From Paenibacillus sp. SC116 (GTDB lineage: Bacteria; Bacillota; Bacilli; Paenibacillales; Paenibacillaceae): a DNA stretch of 64,000 nucleotides. Both the position numbers and the translations under genes were made by a program. Within the stretch, counting starts at the first letter, position 1. Each line of letters opens with the position of its first letter. Positions 53,092-62,461 of this stretch are shown piece after piece. Where the stretch lies: assembly GCF_024733555.1 (NCBI RefSeq), contig NZ_JANIOF010000001.1, forward strand, positions 1,760,856 through 1,824,855, read 5' to 3'. The notes beneath the pieces are model-generated. The model had not been told where the DNA came from. It ran no database searches and saw nothing but the letters and a program-made list of their open reading frames with translations.

Positions 53092-53346
53092 GACCATACC
53101 TCCGATATCTATTTTTTGATAAGCGGCGAACGTCAATTCATTTTATTAAAATTACAAGATTCCATTTTTTGTTGGTAAAATTTATCTGGTGACTGTATTA
53201 TAACGTACTGAAAATGATTGTAAAAGGACTTTTTATTGAACGACCATTCCTCAAATGACGAGTACTAGAAATCAGATAGCTAAGCTTGTTGAATATTCTC
53301 GTGAGGTTCATTAAGTTAATTAGAAGCGTATGTTTGCCAAATAAAA

Positions 53347-53366
53347 AAACGGCATCTCTGCCGTTT
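53347..53366 (-). terminator. Terminator after the tRNA-Ala-like sequence
   Basis: AAACGGCA/TGCCGTTT hairpin with T-run on the minus strand, directly 3' of the tRNA-like CCA. Confidence 0.85.
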
Positions 53367-53377
53367 ATGCTAGTTGT

Positions 53378-53451
53378 TGGTGGAACCAAGGGGGATCGAA
53401 CCCCTGACCTCTTCGCTGCCAGCGAAGCGCTCTCCCACCATGGTTGGTTTC
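53378..53451 (-). pseudogene. Degenerate tRNA-Ala (GGC)
   Basis: The 3' 60 bases match the intact tRNA-Ala at 57851-57926 with four differences: the anticodon arm (CTTCG-CTGGCAG-CGAAG, anticodon GGC), variable loop, T arm and CCA end are all proper. The 5' side is not: the D-stem 5' strand is CCAT and cannot pair with GAGC, the D region is two bases short, and the acceptor GAAACCA has one mismatch with TGGTTCC. The anticodon-stem changes relative to the intact copy are compensatory, so this was once a working paralogue. Its terminator remains. Confidence 0.8.
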
Positions 53452-53733
53452 ACTACCCAATCGTGTTTGATCGTGCCATTGTCACCTATCATATCAGGCT
53501 GTCCTGCGAAGCTATGCATCACGTTCAAATTATGCAGGAAGCGCTGATGAAGCGTCAGCTCTTTAATCAGGAAGCTAACGTCTAGCACCATTCAAGACAC
53601 ACATATCCGAGCAAATGGGCTATTTTAAAGCAATACTTTGATCTACATCAAATAAGAGGTGCAGTGTCCACAATAAGGGGGGTTAACCGCTCCATTGGAA
53701 GGGAAAAGGCACAAAGTGATCTCCTTTTTCAAA
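53452..53733. other. Intergenic stretch upstream of the degenerate tRNA
   Basis: No supported gene. A plus-strand frame through 53286-53585 exists but runs across the tRNA-like region and looks accidental; its last 40 codons (from 53470) are protein-like in composition and could be a gene fragment. Confidence 0.4.
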
Positions 53734-54381
53734 TTAATTACCGTTGTTAATGCCCCTGAGTACAAGTTGATGAAACATCTTGTCCACTTCTTTCGCGGAA
53801 CACGGCTTCTTCTGCTCCATCCACCAAGAGATGAGTGTTATTAGAGTATTCACAGTGAATTCGGTTGCCACCTCTTGCGGGATCATAGCATGGTTATTAC
53901 TCGACACCAACCCAACTATTTCTTCCCGTGCCAGGTCTGTAACCATACGCCTCATGTGGTAAAGTACTTGTGCTCCACTTTGCTTCCCAATAGTTGCTCT
54001 GTAGATCATCTTATGACTCTGTACATGCTGAAGCAACGCCAAGCTGAAACCGAAACGGAAATCTTCGATCGATGTGTCTGATTCGCGCATAGCAAATTGT
54101 TCTCTAAGGTACACTTGTAACTGATCGACGTTATCTTTCAGTAATTCCTCTTTATCAGCAAAATGAAAATAGAAAGTAGATCGACCAATATTCGCCCGAT
54201 CAATCAAGTCTTGGATCGTAACCGCTTCGTACCCCTTTTCGATTAACAAATCCAATAATGCCTCGTTTAGTAACGCCCTCGTTCGCTGAACACGCCTGTC
54301 CCCTTGTCGATCCACCTTACGACAACCCCATTTCCTGAACAAAAAGGCTTCATTTGTTTGGTTTTGAACATTGATGCTCAC
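53734..54381 (-). CDS. TetR-family regulator, divergent from the ABC exporter
   Basis: 215 residues, start GTG 54381 with AAGGAA about nine bases upstream. HTH: GYEAVTIQDLIDRANIGRSTFYFHFADKEELLKDNV. The C-terminal domain resembles the TetR_C group often found next to ABC and MMPL genes. Sites TTGAACAT occur three times in and before the intergenic region, so it likely represses both itself and the ABC genes. Confidence 0.93.
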   Translation of the reverse strand: MSINVQNQTNEAFLFRKWGCRKVDRQGDRRVQRTRALLNEALLDLLIEKGYEAVTIQDLIDRANIGRSTFYFHFADKEELLKDNVDQLQVYLREQFAMRESDTSIEDFRFGFSLALLQHVQSHKMIYRATIGKQSGAQVLYHMRRMVTDLAREEIVGLVSSNNHAMIPQEVATEFTVNTLITLISWWMEQKKPCSAKEVDKMFHQLVLRGINNGN

Positions 54382-54404
54382 ATTGATTCTGGTTCCTTAC
54401 CTTT

Positions 54405-54440
54405 TTGAACATTATGATCTAATTTGAACATAATGTTCAA
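54405..54440. promoter_or_regulatory. TTGAACAT operator cluster between TetR and ABC genes
   Basis: A 17-bp perfect palindrome TTGAACAT-A-ATGTTCAA (54424-54440) lies 28 bp before the ABC start, with a second half-site TTGAACATTATGA at 54405 and a third, TTGAACATT, at 54364 inside the 5' end of the TetR gene. Confidence 0.75.
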
Positions 54441-54467
54441 CATTTATTTTAAGGAGGAACAATATTC

Positions 54468-55187
54468 ATGAACAAGCCAGTGCCTTTGATTTCACTTCGC
54501 GAAGTTAGTAAAGAGTTCACATCCCCTTCAGGAACATTCATTGCTCTGAACAAAGTTGGTCTAGAAGTACAAAAGGGAGAGTTTCTAGCGATTGTCGGTA
54601 AATCAGGGAGTGGAAAATCTACCCTTATCAATTTGATTACTGGAATCGATAGTCCTTCGAATGGAGAAGTATATGTTGCCTCAACCGCGATTCACGATCT
54701 CAATCAAGAACAGCTAGCCATATGGAGAGGAAAGAACGTCGGCGTCATCTTTCAATTTTTCCAGCTTCTCCCGACACTAACCATAGCAGAAAATGTGATG
54801 CTCCCTATGGATTTCTGCAAAATGTATTCTCCACAAGAGCGACACACACGAGCCATTTCCCTACTTACAAAGGTCGGGATTGCTGAACAAGCAGATAAGC
54901 TTCCCTCTGACTTATCCGGTGGACAACAACAGCGTGCAGCTATTGCCCGAGCGTTAGCCAATGACCCGCCAATTCTGGTGGCCGATGAACCTACGGGTAA
55001 TCTGGATTCCCAGACAACTGACGTTGTGCTCTCGCTATTTGAAACACTCGTGAAAGAGGGGAAATCGGTTATTATGGTTACTCACGAAAGAGACCTAAGC
55101 AAATATTTTACTCGAACTATTTTGTTATCGGATGGAGTCATTGTGTCGGAATCTCATGCGAATCAGGGAGCCGTTCATCATGCTTAG
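54468..55187 (+). CDS. ABC transporter ATP-binding protein (LolD/MacB type)
   Basis: 239 residues. Walker [10 protein letters not shown] (44-52), Q-loop [11 protein letters not shown], signature [15 protein letters not shown], Walker [13 protein letters not shown] and switch His in MVTHERD. Such ATPases pair with FtsX-type permeases in mechanotransmission exporters, not importers. ATG 54468 follows AAGGAGG. Overlaps the permease gene by eight bases. Confidence 0.96.
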   Translation: MNKPVPLISLREVSKEFTSPSGTFIALNKVGLEVQKGEFLAIVGKSGSGKSTLINLITGIDSPSNGEVYVASTAIHDLNQEQLAIWRGKNVGVIFQFFQLLPTLTIAENVMLPMDFCKMYSPQERHTRAISLLTKVGIAEQADKLPSDLSGGQQQRAAIARALANDPPILVADEPTGNLDSQTTDVVLSLFETLVKEGKSVIMVTHERDLSKYFTRTILLSDGVIVSESHANQGAVHHA

Positions 55188-57588
55188 TCCGCGTTGGAGA
55201 AAGTTGCTGGGTGATTTAAAGGCAACGAAGGGCCGGATGGTCATGATGGTACTGGCGATCGCAGTTGGCGTATTGGGTGTTGGGACAATCTTGAGTGCAT
55301 ATACAATACTCACACGTGAAATAACTGTTAATTATCAGACTACAAATCCAGCCTCAGCCTACATCAGGCTCGATCAAGTGAAAGACTCACTAGTTAATGA
55401 AGTTCGTGATCAACCAGGCATTGAAGCTGCCGAATTAACCTCATGGGTAGAATCTAGGATTGAAGTCAGTCCGAACGAATGGATGCCTCTTCTGCTATTC
55501 GTTGTAGAGGATTTCAATAACATGCAGCTTAATCAATTCTGGCCAGAGGTTGGTGCATGGCCCCCAACTGAAGGTTCTATTTTACTTGAACGGACTGCTT
55601 TAACGCTTGTTGATGCAAAGGTTGGAGATTCGCTAAGGGTTCAAACAACAAATGGTTCCAAAGTGATAGTCCCCATTTCCGGTTTGGTGCATGATCCGGG
55701 CTTGGCCCCTGCAGGGCAAGAACAAACCGCTTATGGGTATATTACTCCTTCTACGTTGGCACTGCTTGGGGAGACCGAGCCTTCTCCAATCTTGAAAGTA
55801 CTTGTTCTAGATGACTCGCCAAACAAGAAACAAATTGAAAGCACAGTAGGTGAACTCGCAGGTTGGATACAACAAATGGGGTATTCAATTGAAGAGATCC
55901 GTATTCCTCCTCCTGGCCAACATCCGCACCAGACTCAGATGACATCGATTCTGGTTATGATGTTCATCTTCAGCGCAATGGCTTTAATACTCAGCGCTAT
56001 TTTAACGGCTACCATGATTGGAGGATTACTAGCACAGCAGGTTCGGCAAATTGGCGTCATGAAAGCTATCGGAGCGAGAACGAGACAAATTGCCGGACTC
56101 TATCTTTCATTAGTGGCATTCATGGGCATCATAGCAATCATTATCGGTTTACCCCTAGGGAACATAGCTGGCCAGGGATTTGCTAAAGTCGTTGCCGACA
56201 TGCTGAATATTACGCTCTATAGTATTAGCATTCCGATATGGAGTTATGTCGTCCTCCTGGTCGTTGGCATTCTTGTACCCATACTTATATCTCTTTTTCC
56301 TATCCTCCGGGCTACAAGAATTACAGTTCGTGAAGCGATTAATGATTTCGGTACAACTCGAAAATCCTTTGGCTCCAGTCGGATGAGCACTTTGCTCGGG
56401 AAAATAAGAGGAGTAGACCGTACGCTGCTATTGTCTCTTCGAAATACTTTCCGGCGAAGAAGTCGATTGATATTAACGTTAATTTTGCTAGCTGCTGCAG
56501 GCGCCATGTTCTTATCTAGTCTTAATGTAAAAATGGGTTGGGAAAAACTACTATCCGATGCCGCTTCCAGTCGACTCCACGATATTGAAATCCGATTTCA
56601 TCAACATGAACCCCAGAAAAAACTGATCGATATTTTACAAAATGTCTCCGGAGTTAAGCAGGTTGAAATCTGGAATCTAACACCAGCAGCCGCTGACCGT
56701 AAAGAAGATCAATTAAATATTGTCAGAACTTATCCAGATGGTGGACACGGCAGCTTCAATATCCGTTCTGTTCCTGCGGATTCAACGATGAATCATTTTT
56801 CCTTAATGGACGGAAGAGCCCTTCAACCAAATGATCTCCATGCTGCTGTGCTGAATCATATGGCTCTTGCTCTATTCCCAAATGTGCAGGTGGGCGATTT
56901 CCTCCCATTGACCATTGATGGTAAACCCGTTCAGTTACAAGTTGTAGGTATCGTAAGAGAAAACTTGCTTCCAGCGGCAGCTTATCTATCTCTCGAAGGG
57001 TATGCAAACGTTGTCAAACAATCAGGACAAGTGAATGCTGTGCGTATTTCAGTGGATGATCCCGAGAAAACAAATGTGGTCATTAATGAGATCGAACGTA
57101 CATTCGAAAAAGAGAACATTTCAATCGAAGCTATTATTTCAGAGTCCATGATAAATGAAGCCGTTGGCGGTCACGTCTACATTCTCATTTTCGCCTTAAT
57201 CTTCATCTCCGTGCTCATGGCTATCGTTGGTGCGCTCGGTTTGTTGTCAACGATGGGTACCAATGTGGTTGAGCGTACCCGCGAGTTCGGAATTATGCGC
57301 ACAATTGGTGGTCGATCTGGCGCCGTGATGCGGAATATCATAAGTGAGGGAGTTTTGATTGGTCTTATGAGCTATATTCTCGCGGTAATAATTTGCATCC
57401 CGGTCACTTCGGCCGTAGGCAAGCTGATCGGGAATCTAGCTTTCCGTTCCCCTCTTCCACTCGTATTGTCTCCTATGGCAATTCTTATATGGCTATTCGT
57501 GATTGTTGTAGGAGCTGTGGCGGCCAGCGCATATCCAGCATGGAAAGCATCTCGTCTAACAATCCGCGATACGCTTGATTATCTTTAG
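55180..57588 (+). CDS. ABC transporter FtsX-type permease
   Basis: 802 residues from ATG 55180, eight bases into the end of the ATPase gene (AGGGAG upstream). TM1 near residue 20-40, an extracytoplasmic MacB-like domain, an FtsX bundle (about 255-400), a second TM and periplasmic-type domain (430-665), and a second FtsX bundle (about 670-800). It is thus a fused two-half permease like those of Firmicute lipoprotein, antibiotic or peptide exporters. An adaptor gene that would normally complete the system is reduced to a fragment just downstream. Confidence 0.94.
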   Translation: MLSPRWRKLLGDLKATKGRMVMMVLAIAVGVLGVGTILSAYTILTREITVNYQTTNPASAYIRLDQVKDSLVNEVRDQPGIEAAELTSWVESRIEVSPNEWMPLLLFVVEDFNNMQLNQFWPEVGAWPPTEGSILLERTALTLVDAKVGDSLRVQTTNGSKVIVPISGLVHDPGLAPAGQEQTAYGYITPSTLALLGETEPSPILKVLVLDDSPNKKQIESTVGELAGWIQQMGYSIEEIRIPPPGQHPHQTQMTSILVMMFIFSAMALILSAILTATMIGGLLAQQVRQIGVMKAIGARTRQIAGLYLSLVAFMGIIAIIIGLPLGNIAGQGFAKVVADMLNITLYSISIPIWSYVVLLVVGILVPILISLFPILRATRITVREAINDFGTTRKSFGSSRMSTLLGKIRGVDRTLLLSLRNTFRRRSRLILTLILLAAAGAMFLSSLNVKMGWEKLLSDAASSRLHDIEIRFHQHEPQKKLIDILQNVSGVKQVEIWNLTPAAADRKEDQLNIVRTYPDGGHGSFNIRSVPADSTMNHFSLMDGRALQPNDLHAAVLNHMALALFPNVQVGDFLPLTIDGKPVQLQVVGIVRENLLPAAAYLSLEGYANVVKQSGQVNAVRISVDDPEKTNVVINEIERTFEKENISIEAIISESMINEAVGGHVYILIFALIFISVLMAIVGALGLLSTMGTNVVERTREFGIMRTIGGRSGAVMRNIISEGVLIGLMSYILAVIICIPVTSAVGKLIGNLAFRSPLPLVLSPMAILIWLFVIVVGAVAASAYPAWKASRLTIRDTLDYL

Positions 57589-57602
57589 AAGGAGCTAGAT
57601 AA

Positions 57603-57718
57603 ATGTTAAAAAGAAAGTAATCATAACAGGAGTTGTCATGATTTTTGGCAATAAACTTTCCAAGCAAGGACATGATAAAGCGAACATAGAAAAGAGAAAC
57701 TTGTCTATAACCGATTAA
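57603..57718 (+). pseudogene. Remnant of an adaptor (HlyD-like) gene, frameshifted
   Basis: AAGGAG upstream and ATG 57603 start a frame that stops after five codons (MLKRK). Moving one frame at the A-rich run gives VIITGVVMIFGNKLSKQGHDKANIE..., stopping at 57718. The basic start plus hydrophobic segment is what the N-terminus of an HlyD/MacA adaptor looks like, which fits the third gene of an ABC-permease-adaptor operon. Identification is tentative. Confidence 0.45.
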
Positions 57719-57811
57719 GATTGGTTGAGATAAATTATTTCTCCGTGCGCTCCAATAACATCTGCTAAAGCAATCTCCAATTCCCACACTAGACCAGCCG
57801 TCTAATAAACA

Positions 57812-57837
57812 GAAAACCACGTCTGAAGGACGTGGTT
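57812..57837 (-). terminator. Terminator after tRNA-Ala
   Basis: AACCACGT/ACGTGGTT hairpin, A-run on the plus strand, just 3' of the tRNA on its strand. Confidence 0.85.
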
Positions 57838-57850
57838 GATTTGTTAATTA

Positions 57851-57926
57851 TGGTGGAGCCAAGGGGGATCGAACCCCTGACCTCGTCGCTGCCAGCGACG
57901 CGCTCTCCCAGCTGAGCTATGGCCCC
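57851..57926 (-). tRNA. tRNA-Ala (anticodon GGC)
   Basis: 76 bases with encoded CCA. On the minus strand it reads GGGGCCA-TA-GCTC-AGCTGGGA-GAGC-G-CGTCG-CTGGCAG-CGACG-..., T arm AGGGG-TTCGATC-CCCCT and acceptor TGGCTCC. All four stems pair. The anticodon GGC reads GCC/GCU. Confidence 0.96.
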
Positions 57927-58243
57927 TTGTTAAATCTACAAAAAGTCTATGTGTATTAAGGGTTTGCGGTGATTTTATGCGAATACCTAAGTCCTAATCG
58001 CTTCCTGATTATAGCATGCTGGAGCATCTATCTGCAAGACCGTCATCTATTATTTGGTAGTAATTATTTCATCCTAATTAATAAAAACAAGATTTAAAAA
58101 GCGAGAGTATTCCTAAAAGAGAAAGCGTTGATCTACAAGAACACATCTCTTTCTATCTGCAATTCATTTTTATAAAATAGAAATAGACCGTGGGGTTGAA
58201 CATGCCTATTAAAGCCATTCCTAAATGAATTGAGTGATATATC
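57927..58243. other. Intergenic stretch upstream of tRNA-Ala and the DUF5412 gene
   Basis: No gene or repeat recognised. It should hold the tRNA promoter (minus strand) and the DUF5412 promoter (plus strand). Confidence 0.4.
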
Positions 58244-58606
58244 ATGAACAAAATAAGCTTAAAATGGATTATTGCACTGGGCATCATTATCATTCTCGCG
58301 CTTTACGTTTATTTGAAGTCATTCACCTTATTATTATTACCAGAAGGAGACTTATTTCAGTCTGTTGAATCTCCAGATCGATCCTACACTTTTCATACCT
58401 ATTTAGTCAATGCAGGAGGAGCAACTGGTGGTTTTGCCATTAGAGGTGAAATTGAAGATCGTCAGAATGGTCGAAAAGAGACAATTTACTGGCAATATAA
58501 AATAGATACAGCGGTTATTCAGTGGCTTGATAACACTAATGTTGAAATTAATGGAATAAAGCTAAATATTAAAACAGATAAATACGATTACAGAGAGCAT
58601 CAGTAA
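58244..58606 (+). CDS. DUF5412-like membrane-anchored protein
   Basis: 120 residues: one N-terminal membrane segment (8-30), then an extracytoplasmic domain with SPDRSYTFHTYLVNAGGATGGFAIRGEIED and IYWQYKIDTAVIQWLDNTNVEINGIKL, matching DUF5412 as I know it. Function unknown. Weak ribosome binding site (GAGTGA). Confidence 0.75.
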   Translation: MNKISLKWIIALGIIIILALYVYLKSFTLLLLPEGDLFQSVESPDRSYTFHTYLVNAGGATGGFAIRGEIEDRQNGRKETIYWQYKIDTAVIQWLDNTNVEINGIKLNIKTDKYDYREHQ

Positions 58607-58674
58607 TTCAATTGCGTTTTAAGATTAAGAAATATAAGAACAAATAAAATAGTTTAATATGAGGGACCGGTGTG

Positions 58675-58697
58675 CGCAATGCATCCCAGTCTTTTTT
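58675..58697 (+). terminator. Terminator-like hairpin after the DUF5412 gene
   Basis: GAC..GG..GTGC/GCAT..CC..GTC hairpin followed by six T. The 58698-58980 stretch beyond it shows no gene. Confidence 0.65.
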
Positions 58698-58980
58698 ATG
58701 AATTATTTTCATATGATAGCAAGCCTTTTTATTTGCCTAGCATTTGAATTATTTAAACAAACTAAGCCACCTCAAGTATGAACCTACAATTAATCCCAAT
58801 AAACAGTCCACACTCCAAAATCCTCCATTTTTCACATATAGCTCCCGTTCTCTCTTTCTACCTCTCTCAATCAAAATCATTTACACCTTTTTATTCCTTG
58901 TTATATAATGCTAAAAGCACTGGTTCAATAAGGAAACTTCTAGAGCCAATCGTGCATGAAACATTTAGTTAAATAATTGA

Positions 58981-59170
58981 CGTAAGAGACGGAAGCTGGT
59001 GTGAATCCAGCGCGGTCCCGCCACTGTGATAGGCATATGCCTTAAGTCAGGTCGGTCGCTTACCTCTATCATTTAACCTGGACTTTCGAGGCAAAAGTCG
59101 GGTTACATCATCATATTTTTTTGTATGATGATGGACCGCCCCTGCCTTTTTGCAGGGGCTATTTTATTTT
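58981..59170 (+). promoter_or_regulatory. Cobalamin riboswitch with terminator
   Basis: Core B12-box elements are present: GGTGTGAATCCAGCGCGGTCCCGCCACTGTGA, then AGTCAGGTCGG; P1 is closed by GTAAG (58982-58986) and CTTAC. Next is a hairpin AACC-GACTTT/AAAGTC-GGTT that could supply the L13 kissing loop, then CATCATCATA/TATGATGATG (about 59106-59133) and a terminator GCCCCTGC/GCAGGGGC with TATTTTATTTT (59138-59170). It precedes the SLH protein and ECF genes, so B12 should shut them off by early termination. Confidence 0.93.
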
Positions 59171-59192
59171 CATGGAGAGGAAGATTATCAGC

Positions 59193-61613
59193 ATGAAGAA
59201 GAACATGTTTTCCCTGCTCTTAGCTGTTGCGTTATTCATTAGTACAGCACTAGGAGCAATTCCAGTACAGCAGGTCGCGACTGCTGCTGCAAGCTTTGAC
59301 CTAAAGAGCGAGATACAACGGGTGGTACCAGCTTATGCAACCGCATCAAAATATGATGATTGGTCCGCAGTCGCAGATAACATTATAGGCCGCCAAATTC
59401 CTGACAGCTACATCCAGAAAACAAAACAAAACGTTATTGCAGTGCAAGGTAATTATGATAAAGGTACAGATATTGCCAAGGCGATTATCGGTCTAACTGC
59501 TGCAGGTGTTGATGTTACCAATATTGATGGTATTAACCTTATCGAGAAAGCAGCTAACTTTAATAAAACGGACTTAGAACTATCTAATGACGTCGTATAT
59601 ATGCTGCTCGCTCTCGATTCTGGGAAATACAAACTGCCTGACGGCGCACCGATAACTCGTCAATTTCTCGTAGACAGGCTGCTTCAACTCAAGCTCGCTA
59701 AAGGCGGTTGGTCATTCTGGGGTTCAGAACCTGATCCAGATATGACGGGCATTATTATGGCAGGTCTAGCACCATACACGAATCAACAAAGTGTAGCGGA
59801 TGCCGTTTATAGTGGGGATAAGTTTTTCCGTAATAAAGCGATTGACAACAGCAACAGTGCTGCAATGCTTGTAGTTGGTCTTTCTGCGACAGGAAGAGAT
59901 GCAACGAATGCCCTTTATAATCAAGATGGTAAAAATGCAGTCGACAATCTGTACAGCTACCTTGGTCCTAATGGCCAATACAAATGGAAGAAAACGCAAG
60001 CGGATGGCAACCCAATGTCCACCAAGGACGTCATGTTTGCCTATCTGTCGTATCAAAGATACGTTGATGGAAAGAACAATAGCTTTTTCTACGACTTAAA
60101 GGCAAGATACAATCCAACACCTGAACAGCCAAATCCTCCACAGAAAGCTACTTTTGATGTACCTATTAGTGTTACATCCGATAAGGCATGGAATGGCTTC
60201 CCGCAAAACGGATCGGTAACCCTTAAAGAGGGCGATACGGTAGATACAGCTTTGAATAAGCTGGTCGGAACAGATCAAATTACATACGAGTTCTATAAAG
60301 GGATGAAATATGTAGCAGGGATTAAAGGTTTGCTAGCGGGTGCCAACGGTAAAAAAAGCGGTTGGACTTACACAGTAAATAATGAATCGCCACCTGTAGG
60401 GGCTGATCAGGCAACACTCAAGGCTGGTGATGTTGTTAAATGGCACTACATTGTAGATCAGACACCTGTAACGACTCCTCCAGGTAATGGAAGTGGAGTT
60501 ACTGTTCCTGTCACTCAAAAAATTAAAGCAAGCGTTATAACAGAAGTTTCTAGTCCTACCTTGCCGATGAGCAACGAGCAAAATTATCGTTCAGATATGA
60601 CAGCATATGATGCACTCGTCGGAGTCGTTAGCGCAGGAAATGTTACGATCAAAGGTTCTGGTGCAACTTTGTATGTATCCTGTGCAGCTGGACTATGCGA
60701 AAGAAAAAATGGCCCAATGAGCGGCTGGACATACACCGTTAACGGTGTCACACCTGACTACTCTGCAGGTATTTATATACTAAAACAAGGCGATGCCGTA
60801 GTTTGGAAATACATCGGAACCCCTCCTGCTAACAATGGCAGTGACAGTTCGAATGGGGGTGGTTCTGTCGGTCAACCAAATACCGGCAATCCCACAGCTC
60901 CTGGTACTGGAACAACAGGTAATGAATCAACCAACAAAGACGGAAACAAAGGGAACAACAGCGGAAATGGCAGCAACGGGGGCAGCTCCACAACTGGCAA
61001 TAAAGGAAACGGAACAAACACAGGTACTAACCTTACTGCCGATGCTATTGCTGAGCATCTTTCTAAATATAGCGATCGGGATCAAATATCTGTATGGGCA
61101 AAGGAAGCTGTCGCTCGTGCAAAACAACTCGGCATCCTTGAAGGAGCAAAAGACAAAGCTGGAACCGTAACATTCCATCCGAAGAAAACCATTACGAGAG
61201 CAGAGTTCCTTACGATCGTGACGAAGCTCTTGTATAAAGAAGTTACAGTAACAAGTAAAGCGGAATTTAAAGACGTAAAACCAGGCGACTGGCATTATAA
61301 ATATATAGTAAAAGCAAAAGAAGCTGGCATCATCGGCGGCTTCCCAGACGGCAGCTTCAAGCCAAATGAGCCGCTTACAAGAGAACAAGTCGCTATTATT
61401 GTAACTAAAGCATTCAAGCTTAAAGCACAACAAGCATCCACGTTCAAAGATGTGCCTAGCACTCATCCTTCTGCAAGCTACATTGCTGCCGTAGAAGAGC
61501 AACAATTGATGAAAGGCACAAATGGCCAGTTCCAACCTAAGCAAGCGGTAACGAGAGAAATGGCCGCTGTAATTGCCGTTAAACTATATGATGAATATTC
61601 ATCAAAGAAATAA
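59193..61613 (+). CDS. S-layer-anchored transcobalamin-like protein (alpha-barrel, two DUF4430, three SLH)
   Basis: 806 residues from ATG 59193. Signal peptide (1-32). Residues 35-305 are helical with repeated GLS/GL-A-GW blocks such as KLAKGGWSFWGSEPDPDMTGIIMAGLAPY and AMLVVGLSATGRD, as in the alpha6-alpha6 barrel of intrinsic factor and transcobalamin. Two DUF4430 domains follow (320-422 and 445-541), each with SGWTYTVN and a closing GD-VVWKYI-like strand; DUF4430 is the C-terminal domain of the animal B12 carriers. Then a Gly/Asn/Thr linker (542-612) and three SLH domains (627-800) for cell-wall attachment. Under a B12 riboswitch and before an ECF S component, its most likely role is capture of cobalamin at the cell surface. 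Binding itself is not proven by sequence. Confidence 0.85.
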   Translation: MKKNMFSLLLAVALFISTALGAIPVQQVATAAASFDLKSEIQRVVPAYATASKYDDWSAVADNIIGRQIPDSYIQKTKQNVIAVQGNYDKGTDIAKAIIGLTAAGVDVTNIDGINLIEKAANFNKTDLELSNDVVYMLLALDSGKYKLPDGAPITRQFLVDRLLQLKLAKGGWSFWGSEPDPDMTGIIMAGLAPYTNQQSVADAVYSGDKFFRNKAIDNSNSAAMLVVGLSATGRDATNALYNQDGKNAVDNLYSYLGPNGQYKWKKTQADGNPMSTKDVMFAYLSYQRYVDGKNNSFFYDLKARYNPTPEQPNPPQKATFDVPISVTSDKAWNGFPQNGSVTLKEGDTVDTALNKLVGTDQITYEFYKGMKYVAGIKGLLAGANGKKSGWTYTVNNESPPVGADQATLKAGDVVKWHYIVDQTPVTTPPGNGSGVTVPVTQKIKASVITEVSSPTLPMSNEQNYRSDMTAYDALVGVVSAGNVTIKGSGATLYVSCAAGLCERKNGPMSGWTYTVNGVTPDYSAGIYILKQGDAVVWKYIGTPPANNGSDSSNGGGSVGQPNTGNPTAPGTGTTGNESTNKDGNKGNNSGNGSNGGSSTTGNKGNGTNTGTNLTADAIAEHLSKYSDRDQISVWAKEAVARAKQLGILEGAKDKAGTVTFHPKKTITRAEFLTIVTKLLYKEVTVTSKAEFKDVKPGDWHYKYIVKAKEAGIIGGFPDGSFKPNEPLTREQVAIIVTKAFKLKAQQASTFKDVPSTHPSASYIAAVEEQQLMKGTNGQFQPKQAVTREMAAVIAVKLYDEYSSKK

Positions 61614-61625
61614 GGAGGCAGGACG

Positions 61626-62165
61626 ATGCAAGCAGTAAGCACAGGATTTCAGCGAATAGCTGCTTCTCCGCTCATGCGAGATATTTGTATTGCGATTAGT
61701 TTGTCTGCACTCAGTATCTTTGGCAGAATTTTGACCAATCAATTTCATATGCCGAACATTCAACCTTCAACTGCGATTATTATGATCGCCTCAATAACAC
61801 TTGGCATGCGCTACGGCATAGCCGTTGCGGTTGCTACTGCCTTAGGCTCTAACATTGCGCTGGGACATGGCCCATGGACGATGTGGCAAATATGCGCTTG
61901 GGGTTCGGTTGCAATAGCAGCCAGCTTCCTAAAGCCAGTTTATAAAAAAATGCCAATCTATGTACTCGTAGGCTGCGCAGCATTAACTGGCTATTTGTAT
62001 GGCTTCATCGTTTCCAGCCCCGTTTGGTTTGCTGGTCCACAAGCTTTCTGGTTGTATTACCAAGCTGGACTCTTGTTCGATACGTTCCACGCAGTCGGAA
62101 ATGCCGCCTTTATGGGCATGCTAGCTCCGATATTATTGAGGGCCGTACACAAAGTAAAACTGTAA
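61626..62165 (+). CDS. ECF transporter S component, probably for cobalamin
   Basis: 179 residues, five to six hydrophobic segments, with MPNIQPSTAIIMIASITLGMRYGIAVA and GHGPWTMWQICAWGSVAIAA blocks typical of small substrate-binding S components. ATG 61626 lies 12 bp after the SLH protein stop with AAGGAGG, so it is in the same riboswitch-controlled operon. It needs an EcfA-EcfA'-EcfT module from elsewhere in the genome (group II ECF). Specificity for cobalamin is inferred from the riboswitch and neighbour. Confidence 0.82.
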   Translation: MQAVSTGFQRIAASPLMRDICIAISLSALSIFGRILTNQFHMPNIQPSTAIIMIASITLGMRYGIAVAVATALGSNIALGHGPWTMWQICAWGSVAIAASFLKPVYKKMPIYVLVGCAALTGYLYGFIVSSPVWFAGPQAFWLYYQAGLLFDTFHAVGNAAFMGMLAPILLRAVHKVKL

Positions 62166-62295
62166 CGACGTAACATTCTAACATTAACAAGCATAGTGTG
62201 CGGTTCGCTACCGCATTTCATTCGAAATGTGATTGTGTAATGATGAACAGCTCATACGTAGAACGTTGCATTAGCTTAGCCTATCAATGAAAGCG

Positions 62296-62342
62296 AAAGA
62301 CCGTTTCCCCAGCCAAATGGCTGAATAGGAAGCGGTCTTTGC
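62296..62342 (+). terminator. Terminator of the cobalamin operon
   Basis: AAAGACCG-TTTCC/GGAAG-CGGTCTTT with a nested CAGCC/GGCTG hairpin. Confidence 0.8.
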
Positions 62343-62391
62343 TTTATGTCTTTAGATTTTATACTAACCATGCTGTTCACTTCACCCAAAT

Positions 62392-62439
62392 AAAAACAGC
62401 CCCATAGCGGGCAATAACGCCTCTGCTACAAGACTGTTT
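62392..62439 (-). terminator. Terminator of nrdR
   Basis: AACAG..GTAGC..GGC/GCC..GCTAT..CTGTT hairpin with T-rich tail on the minus strand. Confidence 0.7.
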
Positions 62440-62461
62440 CTTCATCCCTATCCATGTATGA

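Noticed and set aside
53286-53585. 99-residue frame across the degenerate tRNA
   Set aside because: It runs through the tRNA-like sequence and its terminator, and has no ribosome binding site; kept only as a note that its end is protein-like.
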